From positions 1 to 39,560 of the forward strand of contig CAKJXT010000091.1 of the NCBI GenBank assembly GCA_918219625.1: a stretch of 39,560 nt of DNA, given 5' to 3'. The notes beneath the pieces are model-generated. The model was given only the letters and a program-made list of their open reading frames with translations, was not told where the DNA came from and did not search any database. This DNA is from Bacilli bacterium. GTDB lineage: Bacteria > Bacillota_I > Bacilli_A > RF39 > UBA660. Both the position numbers and the translations under genes were made by a program. This document shows positions 25,794 through 34,110 of this stretch, in pieces. Numbering within the stretch: position 1 is the first letter of the stretch; every line of letters begins with the position of its first letter.

Positions 25794-25829
25794 AAGTTGC
25801 TCAAAAATGTAGACTTTTAATTTTTTTTG
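25788..25829 (+). terminator. Terminator before lon
   Basis: Stem AATTAAAAGT (25788-25797) and ACTTTTAATT (25813-25822), followed by a T run. The right arm overlaps the -35 of the lon promoter. Confidence 0.7.
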
Positions 25830-25838
25830 TACTATAAT
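25810..25838 (+). promoter_or_regulatory. Promoter of lon
   Basis: -35 TAGACT (25810-25815), 17-nt spacer, -10 TATAAT (25833-25838). TAGGAGGCGA follows at 25851. No CIRCE-type inverted repeat is seen. Confidence 0.6.
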
Positions 25839-25864
25839 AAAGCACAATTTTAGGAGGCGAAATT

Positions 25865-28198
25865 ATGATTAAACTTAACTTACCAGTCATTATACTAAAA
25901 GGAATAATTTTACTTCCAAACAACGATATAAGACTTGAATTCTCAAATGAAGACAGCAAAAATATAATAGACGTATCAGAAATGTTTCATGAAAATAAAA
26001 TACTAGTCGTAAGTACAATAAATATGGACGCCCAAAATCCAGACACAAGTAAACTACCTAAAATAGGAGTAATATCTACAATTACACATAGAATGGAATT
26101 GCCAAATGGAAAAACAAGAGTAATAATAACAGGAGAACGTAGAGCGCAAATACACGAATATCTAAATTTAAACAATAACTTTGAAATACTAGAATCAATA
26201 GTATCAACAATCGAAGAAGAAAATATAGACGAACAAGAAGAAAAAGCAATAATAAGAAAACTAAATAAAGAAGTAGAAGAATGCTCAAGAACAATACCAA
26301 AACTAGGTAATGGAGTAATCGCACTTTTAACAAATGTGACAAATCTATCAAAAATGACAGACATTATCGCACCATTCTTACCAATTGAACCTCCAAGACT
26401 AAATGAATACTTAAATGAATCAAAATCATCAACAAGAGCTCAATATATACTAGAAGATTTATATAAAGAAAAAGAACTCTACGAAATAGATAAAAAAATA
26501 GACGCAAGCGTAAAAAGAAATATAGATAACAATCAAAAAGAATTCATACTAAGAGAAAAAATAAAGACAATAAAAGAAGAACTTGGAGACGAAAACTATA
26601 AAGAAACAGAAATAGAAGAAATAAAAGAAAAAATAGAACAACTTAAAGCTCCGATAAGAATAAAAGATAGACTACAAAAAGAACTAAAAAAATACGAGAA
26701 TCTATCACCAATGTCCCCAGAAACAAGTGTGGTAAAAAGCTATATAGACTGGTTACTAGATCTACCATGGGAAGAGGAAACAGAAGATAATAACGATTTA
26801 AAAAGTGTAAGAAAAAGTCTAGATGAATCACACTATGGTCTAGAAGAAGTAAAAGAAAGAATAGTAGAATTCTTAGCGGTAAAACAAATGACAAACAGCC
26901 TAAGAGGACCAATAATATGCTTAGTTGGTCCACCAGGAGTTGGAAAAACAACACTAGCATTCAGAGTAGCAAAAGCAATGAATAGAAAATTTGTAAAAAT
27001 GTCAGTGGGTGGAATAAATGACGAAGCAGAAATAATAGGACATAGAAAAACATACATTGGATCAAGCCCAGGAAGAATAATTTCATCAATGAAAAAAGCA
27101 GGAAGCATAAATCCAGTATTCTTAATAGATGAAATAGATAAAATGACAAAAGATATAAAAGGAGATCCTGCAAGCACACTATTAGATGTATTCGATCCAG
27201 AACAAAATAAATACTTCACAGATAATTATATAGAAGAAGAATATGATCTATCAAAAGTACTATTTATAACAACCGCAAACTATATAGAACAAATACCAGA
27301 AGCGCTAAGGGATAGACTTGAAATAGTTGAACTTAGAGGATACACAGAATATGAAAAACTAGATATATGTAAAACCCACTTGATAAAAAAAATAGCTGAA
27401 GAACACGGACTTCAAGAAGAATTACTAATGATAGATGATGAAGCACTTCTAACAATAATTAGAAACTATACAAAAGAAGCAGGAGTAAGAGAACTAGAAA
27501 GAAAACTATCAACAATAATCAGAAAAATAGTAACAAATATAGTTATGAATAGTAGACAACTAGAATGCGTATATATATCAAAAGAAAACCTAAAAGAATA
27601 CTTAGGAAATGAAAAATATCATTATATATACAAAAAAGAAAATGGACAAGTTGGAGTAGTTAATGGACTAGCATACACTTCATACGGTGGAGATGTATTA
27701 CCAATAGAGGTAAACTTCTATAAAGGAAAAGGAGATCTAGTATTAACAGGATCACTTGGAGAAGTAATGAAAGAAAGTGCACAAATCGCACTTAGTTATA
27801 TAAAATCAAACTGTAAAAAATTCAAAATTGACTACGAAACAATAATTCAAAACGATATTCATATTCATGTTCCAGAAGGAGCAATCCCAAAAGACGGTCC
27901 AAGCGCAGGGATCGCACTAACAACCGCTATAATAAGCGCACTAACAGGAAAAAAAGTGTCAACCAACATAGCGATGACAGGTGAAATAACACTAAGAGGA
28001 AATATACTAGCTATAGGAGGACTAAAAGAAAAAAGTACAGGAGCATGTAGAAACAATATCAAAAAAGTAATAATTCCGTTAGATAATGAAGCAGATATCG
28101 ATGAAATACCAGAAGAAATAAAAAAACACATAGAATATATTCCAGTTGAAAACTATAATGAAGTATTCAAAATAATATTTAAAGAAAAGGTAGAATAA
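25865..28198 (+). CDS. lon: ATP-dependent protease Lon
   Basis: 777 aa, the normal LonA length. An N-terminal substrate-binding domain (1-200), coiled helices, an AAA+ module with Walker A GPPGVGKT (355-362) and Walker B FLIDEIDKM, and the protease domain. The catalytic dyad is Ser680 in DGPSAGIA and Lys723 in GLKEKST, almost the E. coli numbering. Lon removes misfolded proteins and, in Mollicutes, has been reported to degrade ssrA-tagged proteins. That matters here because the tmRNA tag ends in -AFA and ssrA is 1.8 kb downstream. TAGGAGGCGA gives a strong ribosome site. Confidence 0.97.
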   Translation: MIKLNLPVIILKGIILLPNNDIRLEFSNEDSKNIIDVSEMFHENKILVVSTINMDAQNPDTSKLPKIGVISTITHRMELPNGKTRVIITGERRAQIHEYLNLNNNFEILESIVSTIEEENIDEQEEKAIIRKLNKEVEECSRTIPKLGNGVIALLTNVTNLSKMTDIIAPFLPIEPPRLNEYLNESKSSTRAQYILEDLYKEKELYEIDKKIDASVKRNIDNNQKEFILREKIKTIKEELGDENYKETEIEEIKEKIEQLKAPIRIKDRLQKELKKYENLSPMSPETSVVKSYIDWLLDLPWEEETEDNNDLKSVRKSLDESHYGLEEVKERIVEFLAVKQMTNSLRGPIICLVGPPGVGKTTLAFRVAKAMNRKFVKMSVGGINDEAEIIGHRKTYIGSSPGRIISSMKKAGSINPVFLIDEIDKMTKDIKGDPASTLLDVFDPEQNKYFTDNYIEEEYDLSKVLFITTANYIEQIPEALRDRLEIVELRGYTEYEKLDICKTHLIKKIAEEHGLQEELLMIDDEALLTIIRNYTKEAGVRELERKLSTIIRKIVTNIVMNSRQLECVYISKENLKEYLGNEKYHYIYKKENGQVGVVNGLAYTSYGGDVLPIEVNFYKGKGDLVLTGSLGEVMKESAQIALSYIKSNCKKFKIDYETIIQNDIHIHVPEGAIPKDGPSAGIALTTAIISALTGKKVSTNIAMTGEITLRGNILAIGGLKEKSTGACRNNIKKVIIPLDNEADIDEIPEEIKKHIEYIPVENYNEVFKIIFKEKVE

Positions 28199-28212
28199 AC
28201 TACCTTTTTTTT
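28185..28212 (+). terminator. Terminator after lon
   Basis: Perfect stem AAAAGGTAG (28185-28193) and CTACCTTTT, 6-nt loop containing the lon stop codon, then a T run. Confidence 0.85.
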
Positions 28213-28236
28213 CATACTATTAAATAGGAGGCAAAT

Positions 28237-28899
28237 ATGAAAAAAATAATACCATTAAAAAAACAATTAACATTTAAAACAAATGTAAATGAAATAACAA
28301 GTATTTCATTAGAAAATACACTTCATAATAATGAAAATGAAATAGAAGGAGAATTAATAATAAATGGTTCATATAAAATAACAGATACCAGCACAAAAAC
28401 AGACCCATTTGAATTCATAATACCAACAAACATAAAAATAGATGAAAAATACAACTGTGATGACATAGCGATAGAAATAGAAGACTTTTACTATGAAATA
28501 ATCAACAGTAATATATTAAGTGTAAATATAGAAGTAGCAATCGATAACTTAATTGAACTACCAGAGGAAAAAGTAGAAAGAGAGGAAACAATAATGGAAT
28601 TAAAAGAAGAAAGATGTATAGAAGCAGAAACAGAAGAAATAGAAGAACCAAAAGAAGAAAAATCAGAAACAGTAGAAAAACAACCAGAACAAAAAAATAT
28701 ATTCGATAACTACTTAAACGAAACAGATGAATATAGTACATACTATGTATATATAGTAAGAGAAGGAGACACAATAGAAACAATACTATCAAAATACAAT
28801 ACAACAAAAGAAAAACTAGAAGAATACAATAACCTAGATGAACTAAAACTAGGAGATAAAATAATAATCCCAGAGAAAAAAGATGCAGGAAATAAATGA
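28237..28899 (+). CDS. spoVID: SpoVID-like spore coat morphogenetic protein with LysM
   Basis: 220 aa. An N-terminal beta-rich domain (1-110: ITSISLEN, IEGELIINGSYKITD, PFEFIIPTNI) resembles the assembly domain of Bacillus SpoVID. A Glu-rich linker follows, then one C-terminal LysM (170-212, YYVYIVREGDTIETILSKY to KLGDKIIIPE). This is shorter than Bacillus SpoVID, mainly in the linker. SpoVID anchors and encases the coat on the forespore. The next gene is YsxE-like and overlaps its 3' end, reproducing the Bacillus spoVID-ysxE order, which strongly supports the call. TAGGAGG precedes the ATG. Confidence 0.85.
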   Translation: MKKIIPLKKQLTFKTNVNEITSISLENTLHNNENEIEGELIINGSYKITDTSTKTDPFEFIIPTNIKIDEKYNCDDIAIEIEDFYYEIINSNILSVNIEVAIDNLIELPEEKVEREETIMELKEERCIEAETEEIEEPKEEKSETVEKQPEQKNIFDNYLNETDEYSTYYVYIVREGDTIETILSKYNTTKEKLEEYNNLDELKLGDKIIIPEKKDAGNK

Positions 28900-29836
28900 A
28901 ATACTAAAAAAATATGACTTAAAACCGAGAAATTATAAAAGAAACAATAATAATCTTGAGATACAAACAAAAACAGGCATATATCACATAAAACAAAAAA
29001 ACAAGCAACAACATATATACGACTATCTCAAAACAAGAAACTTTAACTATATACCTAAAATCATAAGTGACGACAATGACGAATATGAAATAACAGAACA
29101 CATAAAATCATATGAAATCCCAAACGAACAAAAAATGATAGACATGATAAATTTAGTAAGCCTACTCCATAATAAAACAACACATTACGAAGAAACAGAA
29201 GAAAATGACTATAAAGAAATATATGAAGATATAAAGAATAATATAGAATACCTATACAGTTATTATAATGATAATATAAATATAATAGATACAAAAATAT
29301 ATATGAGTCCATCTGAATACTTACTAGCAAGAAATATATCAAAAATATTTAATGCACTAAACTACGCAAATAAAGAATTAGATGAATGGTATAAAATAGT
29401 AAAACAAAAAACAAAAAAAAGACTAGTAGTACTACACAACAATCTTTCACTAGAACACTTTATAGAAAATGATAAACCATACTTAATAAGTTGGAATAAA
29501 TCAAAAATTGGAATACCTATATTTGACTTATACAAATTATATATAAAAGAAGGTTCTAAATATGAATTTTCAGAGACACTAAAACAATATGAAAAAAACT
29601 ATCCACTATATGAAGAAGAAAGAAAACTATTATTCATATTAATGGCACTTCCACCTAAAATAGAAGAAAAGAAATCAGAATATGAAAAAACAAAAGAGAT
29701 AAGAAGAATAATAGATCAAATAGAAAAAACAGAAAAAATAATCTCACCATATTATTCTAATAAAAGACCAAAAAACGATACCCATGAACAAAAAAATAAG
29801 AAAAATATTGAATCTAGTAAGAATGAAAAAAGTTAG
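28883..29836 (+). CDS. ysxE: YsxE/CotS-like coat protein with degenerate kinase fold
   Basis: 317 aa, starting 17 nt inside spoVID, so translation is coupled. The order of segments follows the aminoglycoside-phosphotransferase fold used by CotS/YsxE: an N-lobe with IKQKN, a helical region with LVSLLHNKT, then the catalytic-loop equivalent VVLHNNLSLEHFI and the metal-loop equivalent YLISWNKSKIG. The usual catalytic Asp (HGD-type) and DFG/IDW-type Asp are replaced by Asn and Ser, so it is likely a pseudokinase. The C-terminal ~30 residues are a Lys/Asn-rich tail that overlaps a possible minus-strand gene. Confidence 0.82.
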   Translation: MQEINEILKKYDLKPRNYKRNNNNLEIQTKTGIYHIKQKNKQQHIYDYLKTRNFNYIPKIISDDNDEYEITEHIKSYEIPNEQKMIDMINLVSLLHNKTTHYEETEENDYKEIYEDIKNNIEYLYSYYNDNINIIDTKIYMSPSEYLLARNISKIFNALNYANKELDEWYKIVKQKTKKRLVVLHNNLSLEHFIENDKPYLISWNKSKIGIPIFDLYKLYIKEGSKYEFSETLKQYEKNYPLYEEERKLLFILMALPPKIEEKKSEYEKTKEIRRIIDQIEKTEKIISPYYSNKRPKNDTHEQKNKKNIESSKNEKS

Positions 29837-29920
29837 TAATATTTGATAAAAAAGAATAATAGAAAATGCAAAGAAAAAACACCACCATTTACCACGACCA
29901 AACCACCATTTTCTATTCAT
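29744..29920 (-). CDS. Possible Trp-rich small membrane protein, 58 aa
   Basis: ATG at 29920 has AGGTGAT 3 nt upstream and TATTAT at 29936-29941, the same short-leader arrangement as other genes here. The first residues, MNRKWWFGRGKWW, hold four Trp, which is very unlikely by chance in such AT-rich DNA. The rest is strongly hydrophobic with two candidate membrane helices. Against it: the last ~90 nt are antisense to the 3' end of the ysxE-like gene, and hydrophobic frames are easily produced opposite Lys/Asn-rich coding sequence. I do not recognise a family. Confidence 0.4.
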   Translation of the reverse strand: MNRKWWFGRGKWWCFFFAFSIILFYQILLTFFILTRFNIFLIFLFMGIVFWSFIRIIW

Positions 29921-29966
29921 AACATCACCTAGTATATAATATGAAAAAAAATAATAAAAGTACCAT

Positions 29967-29994
29967 TTGACTTTTTTTAACAATATGTTATAAT
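29967..29994 (+). promoter_or_regulatory. Promoter of ssrA
   Basis: -35 TTGACT (29967-29972), 16-nt spacer, -10 TATAAT (29989-29994). The first base of tmRNA is 9 nt downstream. Confidence 0.85.
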
Positions 29995-30002
29995 TTTTTT
30001 AT

Positions 30003-30383
30003 GGGGCTGTCTAGGTTTCGACAGAAATAAATTTGGCTAAATGGCAAGCCGGTGGGAACCGTAAATCCAAACAAAAAATAAACGGAAATAAAATTAAAAA
30101 CGCATTTGCTTCAATGTTCAATCGTAACGTTGTTGCCTTCGCTTAATTAGAATTTAAGAAATGCAACTTCTCTTCTATCCTCTCCCATGGGGTATTAGAG
30201 AGGTTCGAACTTAGTGGGATATACTAATATTTTGTCTAGCAATATTAGTGAATACTATAGACTTACTATACTATGGGTTGTTAGTTACTAACATATTATA
30301 GGAAATCAAATAACTAACTAAGCTTGTAGAAGTTTAGTTGGAAATATTTCTGGACAGGAGTTCAATTCTCCTCAGCTCCACCA
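30003..30383 (+). ncRNA. ssrA: tmRNA
   Basis: 381-nt one-piece tmRNA. The 5' end GGGGCTGTCTAGGTTTCGAC and 3' end CTCAGCTCCACCA are diagnostic; acceptor GGGGCTG pairs with CAGCTCC and CCA is encoded. The T arm is GGAGTTCAATTCTCC. The tag frame ends at 30143 with a TAA stop. Reading back from the stop gives ...SMFNRNVVAFA. The resume codon is either GGA at 30084 (20-residue tag) or GCA at 30102 (14-residue tag). The SMFNRNV part resembles the Bacillus tag (SFNQNV), but the end is VVAFA rather than ALAA. A promoter lies just upstream and a terminator just downstream. Confidence 0.96.
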
Positions 30384-30396
30384 AATTAGAAAAAAC

Positions 30397-30425
30397 ACTC
30401 AAACTTTATCAGTTTGAGTTTTATT
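30397..30425 (+). terminator. Terminator of ssrA
   Basis: Perfect 9-bp stem ACTCAAACT (30397-30405) and AGTTTGAGT (30411-30419), TTATC loop, T-rich tail. Confidence 0.85.
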
Positions 30426-30492
30426 TATATAATAAAAATGCTAAAATATATATAGGAATTGCTTTTTTAATATAATTATAGAAGGTGATATT

Positions 30493-32031
30493 ATGAAAGA
30501 TATGATGAATATATTAGATATAGCAAAAAAAATAAACATTGAAAACAATATTGAACCATATGGAAGATATAAAGCAAAAATACTTGATTACACAAGTAAA
30601 CCAAAAAAAGGGAAATTAATATTAGTAACATCGATTAACCCGACACCACAAGGTGAAGGAAAAACAACGCTAAGTATAGGCCTTAATGATTCATTAAACA
30701 AAATAGGAGAAAACTCAATTGTGGTATTAAGAGAACCGTCGCTTGGACCAGTATTTGGAACAAAAGGTGGAGCAATTGGTGGAGGAAAAGCAGTAGTAAG
30801 ACCAGAAAATGATATTGACCTGCATTTTAATGGAGATTTCCACGCTATAACAAGTGCAAATAATTTATTATCAGCAGTTATAGATAACCATATTTATCAA
30901 GGAAACGAACTAAAAATCAAAACAGTAATATTTAAAAGATGCTTAGATGTAAATGATAGGGCATTAAGAAGTATTCAATTAAATGATAGAAAAGAAACAT
31001 TCGTTATAACAACAGCAAGTGAAATAATGGCTATAGTATGTTTAGCAAAAGATATACATGATTTAAAAGAAAAACTAGACAATATAATAATAGGATATAA
31101 TGACAAAGATGAACCAGTATTTGCAAAAGAATTAAAATGTACTGATGCAATGACAATACTATTAAAAGATGCAATAAAACCAAATCTAGTTCAAACTGGA
31201 TATAATAACCCAGCAATCATACACGGAGGCCCTTTTGCAAACATTGCACACGGATGTAACAGTATCATTGCAACAAACTATGCACTTGGAATATCTGACT
31301 ATGTTATTACAGAAGCGGGATTTGGAAGTGATATGGGAGCGCTAAAGTTCTTAGACATAAAATGCAGACTTAATAATATATATCCCGATGCAATAGTTAT
31401 TAATGCAACAATCAAAGCTTTAAAGTATAATGGAAATGGAAATCTAGAAGACGGTATATGTAATCTAGGATTTCACATAAACCTAATGAAAAACTTTAAT
31501 AGTAATATAATCGTATCATTAAACAAATTTATAGATGATATAGAAGAAGAAATTGAACAAGTAAAAAAATATGTGGAAGAATTTAATGTGGACTTTGTTA
31601 TTTCTTCCATGTACCAAGATGGTGAAGACGGATGTATTGAACTTGCAAAAAAAATCAAAAATATAAAAGAAAGCAAAAAGAAATTTGAAATATACGCATT
31701 GGAAGAAGATATATATGAAAAAATAAATAAATTTTGTAAACTTTATGGAGCAAAAAATGTAATATATATAGAAGAAGCAAAACAAAAAATAAATAAAATA
31801 AAAAACACTAAATATGAAAAATTGCCAATTTGTATTGCAAAAACACCAGCATCCATTACAGATAATAAAGAAATATTGGGATGGCCTAAAAAATTCGAAA
31901 TGACTGTAACAGACATTCAACTTCAAAATGGTGCAGGATTTATTGTTATATATATGGGGGATATAATGACAATGCCAGGGCTAGGAAATAATTCAAAATA
32001 CCTAACAATGGACTATAAGAAATACATATAG
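30493..32031 (+). CDS. fhs: Formate-tetrahydrofolate ligase
   Basis: 512 aa. It makes 10-formyl-THF from formate, THF and ATP for one-carbon metabolism. The P-loop-like TPQGEGKTT is at 51-59, followed by REPSLGPVFG, KGGAIGGGKAVVRP and DIDLHFNGDFHAI, all highly conserved. HGGPFANIAHGCNSI and EAGFGSDMGALKF are also typical. It is some 40 residues shorter than the usual ~555. The normally conserved end after the final TMPGL block is short and altered (GNNSKYLTMDYKKYI). The frame is intact with a terminator after it, so this looks like natural shortening. TATAAT (30471-30476) and GGTGAT give a very short leader. Confidence 0.94.
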   Translation: MKDMMNILDIAKKINIENNIEPYGRYKAKILDYTSKPKKGKLILVTSINPTPQGEGKTTLSIGLNDSLNKIGENSIVVLREPSLGPVFGTKGGAIGGGKAVVRPENDIDLHFNGDFHAITSANNLLSAVIDNHIYQGNELKIKTVIFKRCLDVNDRALRSIQLNDRKETFVITTASEIMAIVCLAKDIHDLKEKLDNIIIGYNDKDEPVFAKELKCTDAMTILLKDAIKPNLVQTGYNNPAIIHGGPFANIAHGCNSIIATNYALGISDYVITEAGFGSDMGALKFLDIKCRLNNIYPDAIVINATIKALKYNGNGNLEDGICNLGFHINLMKNFNSNIIVSLNKFIDDIEEEIEQVKKYVEEFNVDFVISSMYQDGEDGCIELAKKIKNIKESKKKFEIYALEEDIYEKINKFCKLYGAKNVIYIEEAKQKINKIKNTKYEKLPICIAKTPASITDNKEILGWPKKFEMTVTDIQLQNGAGFIVIYMGDIMTMPGLGNNSKYLTMDYKKYI

Positions 32032-32034
32032 ATA

Positions 32035-32065
32035 AAAAAATGTAGGAAAAACCTACATTTTTTTT
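32035..32065 (+). terminator. Terminator after fhs
   Basis: Perfect stem AAATGTAGG (32038-32046) and CCTACATTT (32052-32060), AAAAA loop, T tail. Confidence 0.9.
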
Positions 32066-32107
32066 AAAAACAAAAAATCTAACAATAAAAATCGACATAA
32101 ATAACAC

Positions 32108-32136
32108 TTGATAAAAAAATACAAATGTGATAAGAT
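32108..32136 (+). promoter_or_regulatory. Promoter of the Gln/Asn/Glu-rich membrane protein gene
   Basis: -35 TTGATA (32108-32113), 17-nt spacer, -10 TAAGAT (32131-32136). The transcript would start near 32143, ruling out the TTG at 32108 as a start codon. Confidence 0.65.
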
Positions 32137-32167
32137 TAAATTAAGAATAAAATGGGAGGGCTATACA

Positions 32168-33190
32168 ATGGATTTTCTAATCAATAATATAGGTTGGTTT
32201 TTTTGCATTGCTATTGTATCTATTCTAGCCTTAATAGGATATAAAGCAGATACAAAAGAAAAAAAGCAAAACAATACCAACAATAAATATATACCGAAAG
32301 AACAAACATACGAAGACATACCTGAAGAAACTAAAGAGGAACAAAATAAAGAAGATGCATTTTATTATAATGCACAAGATGAAATAAAACCCATAGAAAA
32401 TAATGAATCACAAATAGATGAGGAAATGGCAGCCCTCTATGAGCCATTACATCCAATGCAAAGCCAAAATAAAACAGAAGAAACAATAAAAAAACAAGAA
32501 GAAAATCCAATAAATGATTTGTACTACTCAGAACTTCCAAAAGAATTTGCACAAGAAACCCAACAACCTATTGAACAAGAAGAACCAGTTCAAATAGTCC
32601 CAGATATAAATAATTTAGAAAATTTAAATATTAGTCTTCAAGATTTAGAAAATAAAAATTACAATCAACTATTAAGTAAAATGAATAAACAAGAAGAACA
32701 AATACAATCCGAAGTTCAAGAAAATGAAATAGTACAACAAAATGATAATCAATCATTGGAACAAAATGATACTGATGCTAACCAAGAAACACATCGAACA
32801 ACACAACAGGAATATCCAACATCTTTAAATAATGAAATAAATCAAATTAGTGAACAACAAGCTGACCAAAATCAAGAATCGCAACAATACCAAATAGAAG
32901 AAAATAATCAAAACGTAGAAAATACACGAGAAAAATATAATGAATACAATAATGAAACAAATGATATAGAAATTGAATCATCAGAACAACAAGACGATCA
33001 ATTTGCATTTAATACACAAGAAAATAAATATGAAGGTGAAATACCAGAAATATTTACAAATGCTCAACAAAATAATGAACAAATAAAAGAAACAAATTAT
33101 CTAGAAAGAGCAGAAAATTCAAACACCGAGACTGAAAATGAAACAAACTTGTATAATGATTCGATAGATGATGATATATGGAAATTTTAA
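32168..33190 (+). CDS. Membrane-anchored Gln/Asn/Glu-rich disordered protein
   Basis: 340 aa. One N-terminal membrane segment (about 8-24, GWFFCIAIVSILALIGY) is followed by a ~310-residue tail, almost free of hydrophobic clusters and very rich in Gln, Asn and Glu. Short islands with likely structure or binding function are AALYEPLHPMQ, PINDLYYSELPKEF, INNLENLNISLQDLENKNYNQLLSKM, and the very end, DDDIWKF. The layout, N-terminal anchor plus long disordered linker plus terminal peptide, recalls ZipA-type tethers, but no ZipA domain is present. GGGAGG lies 8 nt before the ATG. Function unknown. Confidence 0.75.
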   Translation: MDFLINNIGWFFCIAIVSILALIGYKADTKEKKQNNTNNKYIPKEQTYEDIPEETKEEQNKEDAFYYNAQDEIKPIENNESQIDEEMAALYEPLHPMQSQNKTEETIKKQEENPINDLYYSELPKEFAQETQQPIEQEEPVQIVPDINNLENLNISLQDLENKNYNQLLSKMNKQEEQIQSEVQENEIVQQNDNQSLEQNDTDANQETHRTTQQEYPTSLNNEINQISEQQADQNQESQQYQIEENNQNVENTREKYNEYNNETNDIEIESSEQQDDQFAFNTQENKYEGEIPEIFTNAQQNNEQIKETNYLERAENSNTETENETNLYNDSIDDDIWKF

Positions 33191-33192
33191 AG

Positions 33193-33225
33193 ACCCCATG
33201 CTTATAAAAAAGAATGGGGTAATTT
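33193..33225 (+). terminator. Probable terminator before cdaA
   Basis: Stem ACCCCAT (33193-33199) and ATGGGGT (33214-33220) with a 14-nt loop; GC-rich for this genome but with only a weak T tail. Confidence 0.5.
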
Positions 33226-33297
33226 ATTAGAAAAAAATAAAATATTTCTAAAACAAAAAAAATATGATATAATTTTATTTGAATGTAGGAGGAATAT

Positions 33298-34110
33298 ATG
33301 ACAGTAACAGGAATATTCAGTTTAGCAAAAAAACTAATAGATGTATTATTAGTATGGTTAATTCTATACTATATACTTAAAAACTTAAGAAAAAATGTAA
33401 AAATGGTACTTTTATTCAAAGGAATACTAGTAATAATTGTATTAAAAATATTTAGTGACCTATTAAACTTAACAACAATAGGGTATTTATTAAACTATGT
33501 TATAATGTGGGGACCATTAGCTCTAATAATTATTTTTCAACCAGAAATTAGAAACGTACTTGAACAATTAGGAAGAAGTCAATTATTAGGAAGACACAAA
33601 GTTTTAACAGTAGATGAAAGAGAAAAATTAGTGTATGAAATAGCTCAAGCAGCAGACTACCTAAGAAAAAATAGAATAGGTGCACTTATAGTGCTAGAAA
33701 GAGATAATAGTTTAAATGACTATATCGCAAAATCAAAAAAACTTTACGCAGATATATCAAGTGAATTATTAATTTCAATATTTTTTCCAAATAACCCACT
33801 ACATGATGGTGGCGTAATAATCCAAGGAGATAAAATTACAAGTGCAGGAGCAGTATTCCCAACAAGTGATAATGTTAGAATAAGCAAAAGACTAGGAACA
33901 AGGCATAGAGCTGCACTAGGTATATCAGAAGAAATGGACTGTATATCACTAATAGTATCAGAAGAAACAGGAAGACTATCAATCGCAATCGGAGGAGAAC
34001 TATTCTATAATCTAAGTATTGATGAAGTAAAACTAAAACTATTAGATGAACTAAGACCTAAAAAATTAATGCTAGAGGAGGATTTGTTAGATGAAAAAGA
34101 ATCCGATTAA
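33298..34110 (+). CDS. cdaA: Diadenylate cyclase CdaA
   Basis: 270 aa. Three N-terminal membrane helices (about 1-80) and a cytosolic DAC domain (about 100-250) that makes c-di-AMP from two ATP. The catalytic motifs are HDGG (169-172; the usual form is DGA, so the third residue is Gly instead of Ala) and RHR (202-204). IIFQPEIRNVLEQLGR is the typical linker. AGGAGG is 6 nt before the ATG. cdaR overlaps its end by 20 nt. The family's usual third gene, glmM, does not follow. Confidence 0.95.
   Translation: MTVTGIFSLAKKLIDVLLVWLILYYILKNLRKNVKMVLLFKGILVIIVLKIFSDLLNLTTIGYLLNYVIMWGPLALIIIFQPEIRNVLEQLGRSQLLGRHKVLTVDEREKLVYEIAQAADYLRKNRIGALIVLERDNSLNDYIAKSKKLYADISSELLISIFFPNNPLHDGGVIIQGDKITSAGAVFPTSDNVRISKRLGTRHRAALGISEEMDCISLIVSEETGRLSIAIGGELFYNLSIDEVKLKLLDELRPKKLMLEEDLLDEKESD

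Noticed and set aside
32108..32167. Longer N-terminus for the Gln/Asn/Glu-rich membrane protein.
   Set aside because: The first codon coincides with a -35 element, and the transcript would start after it. The ATG at 32168 has its own ribosome site.
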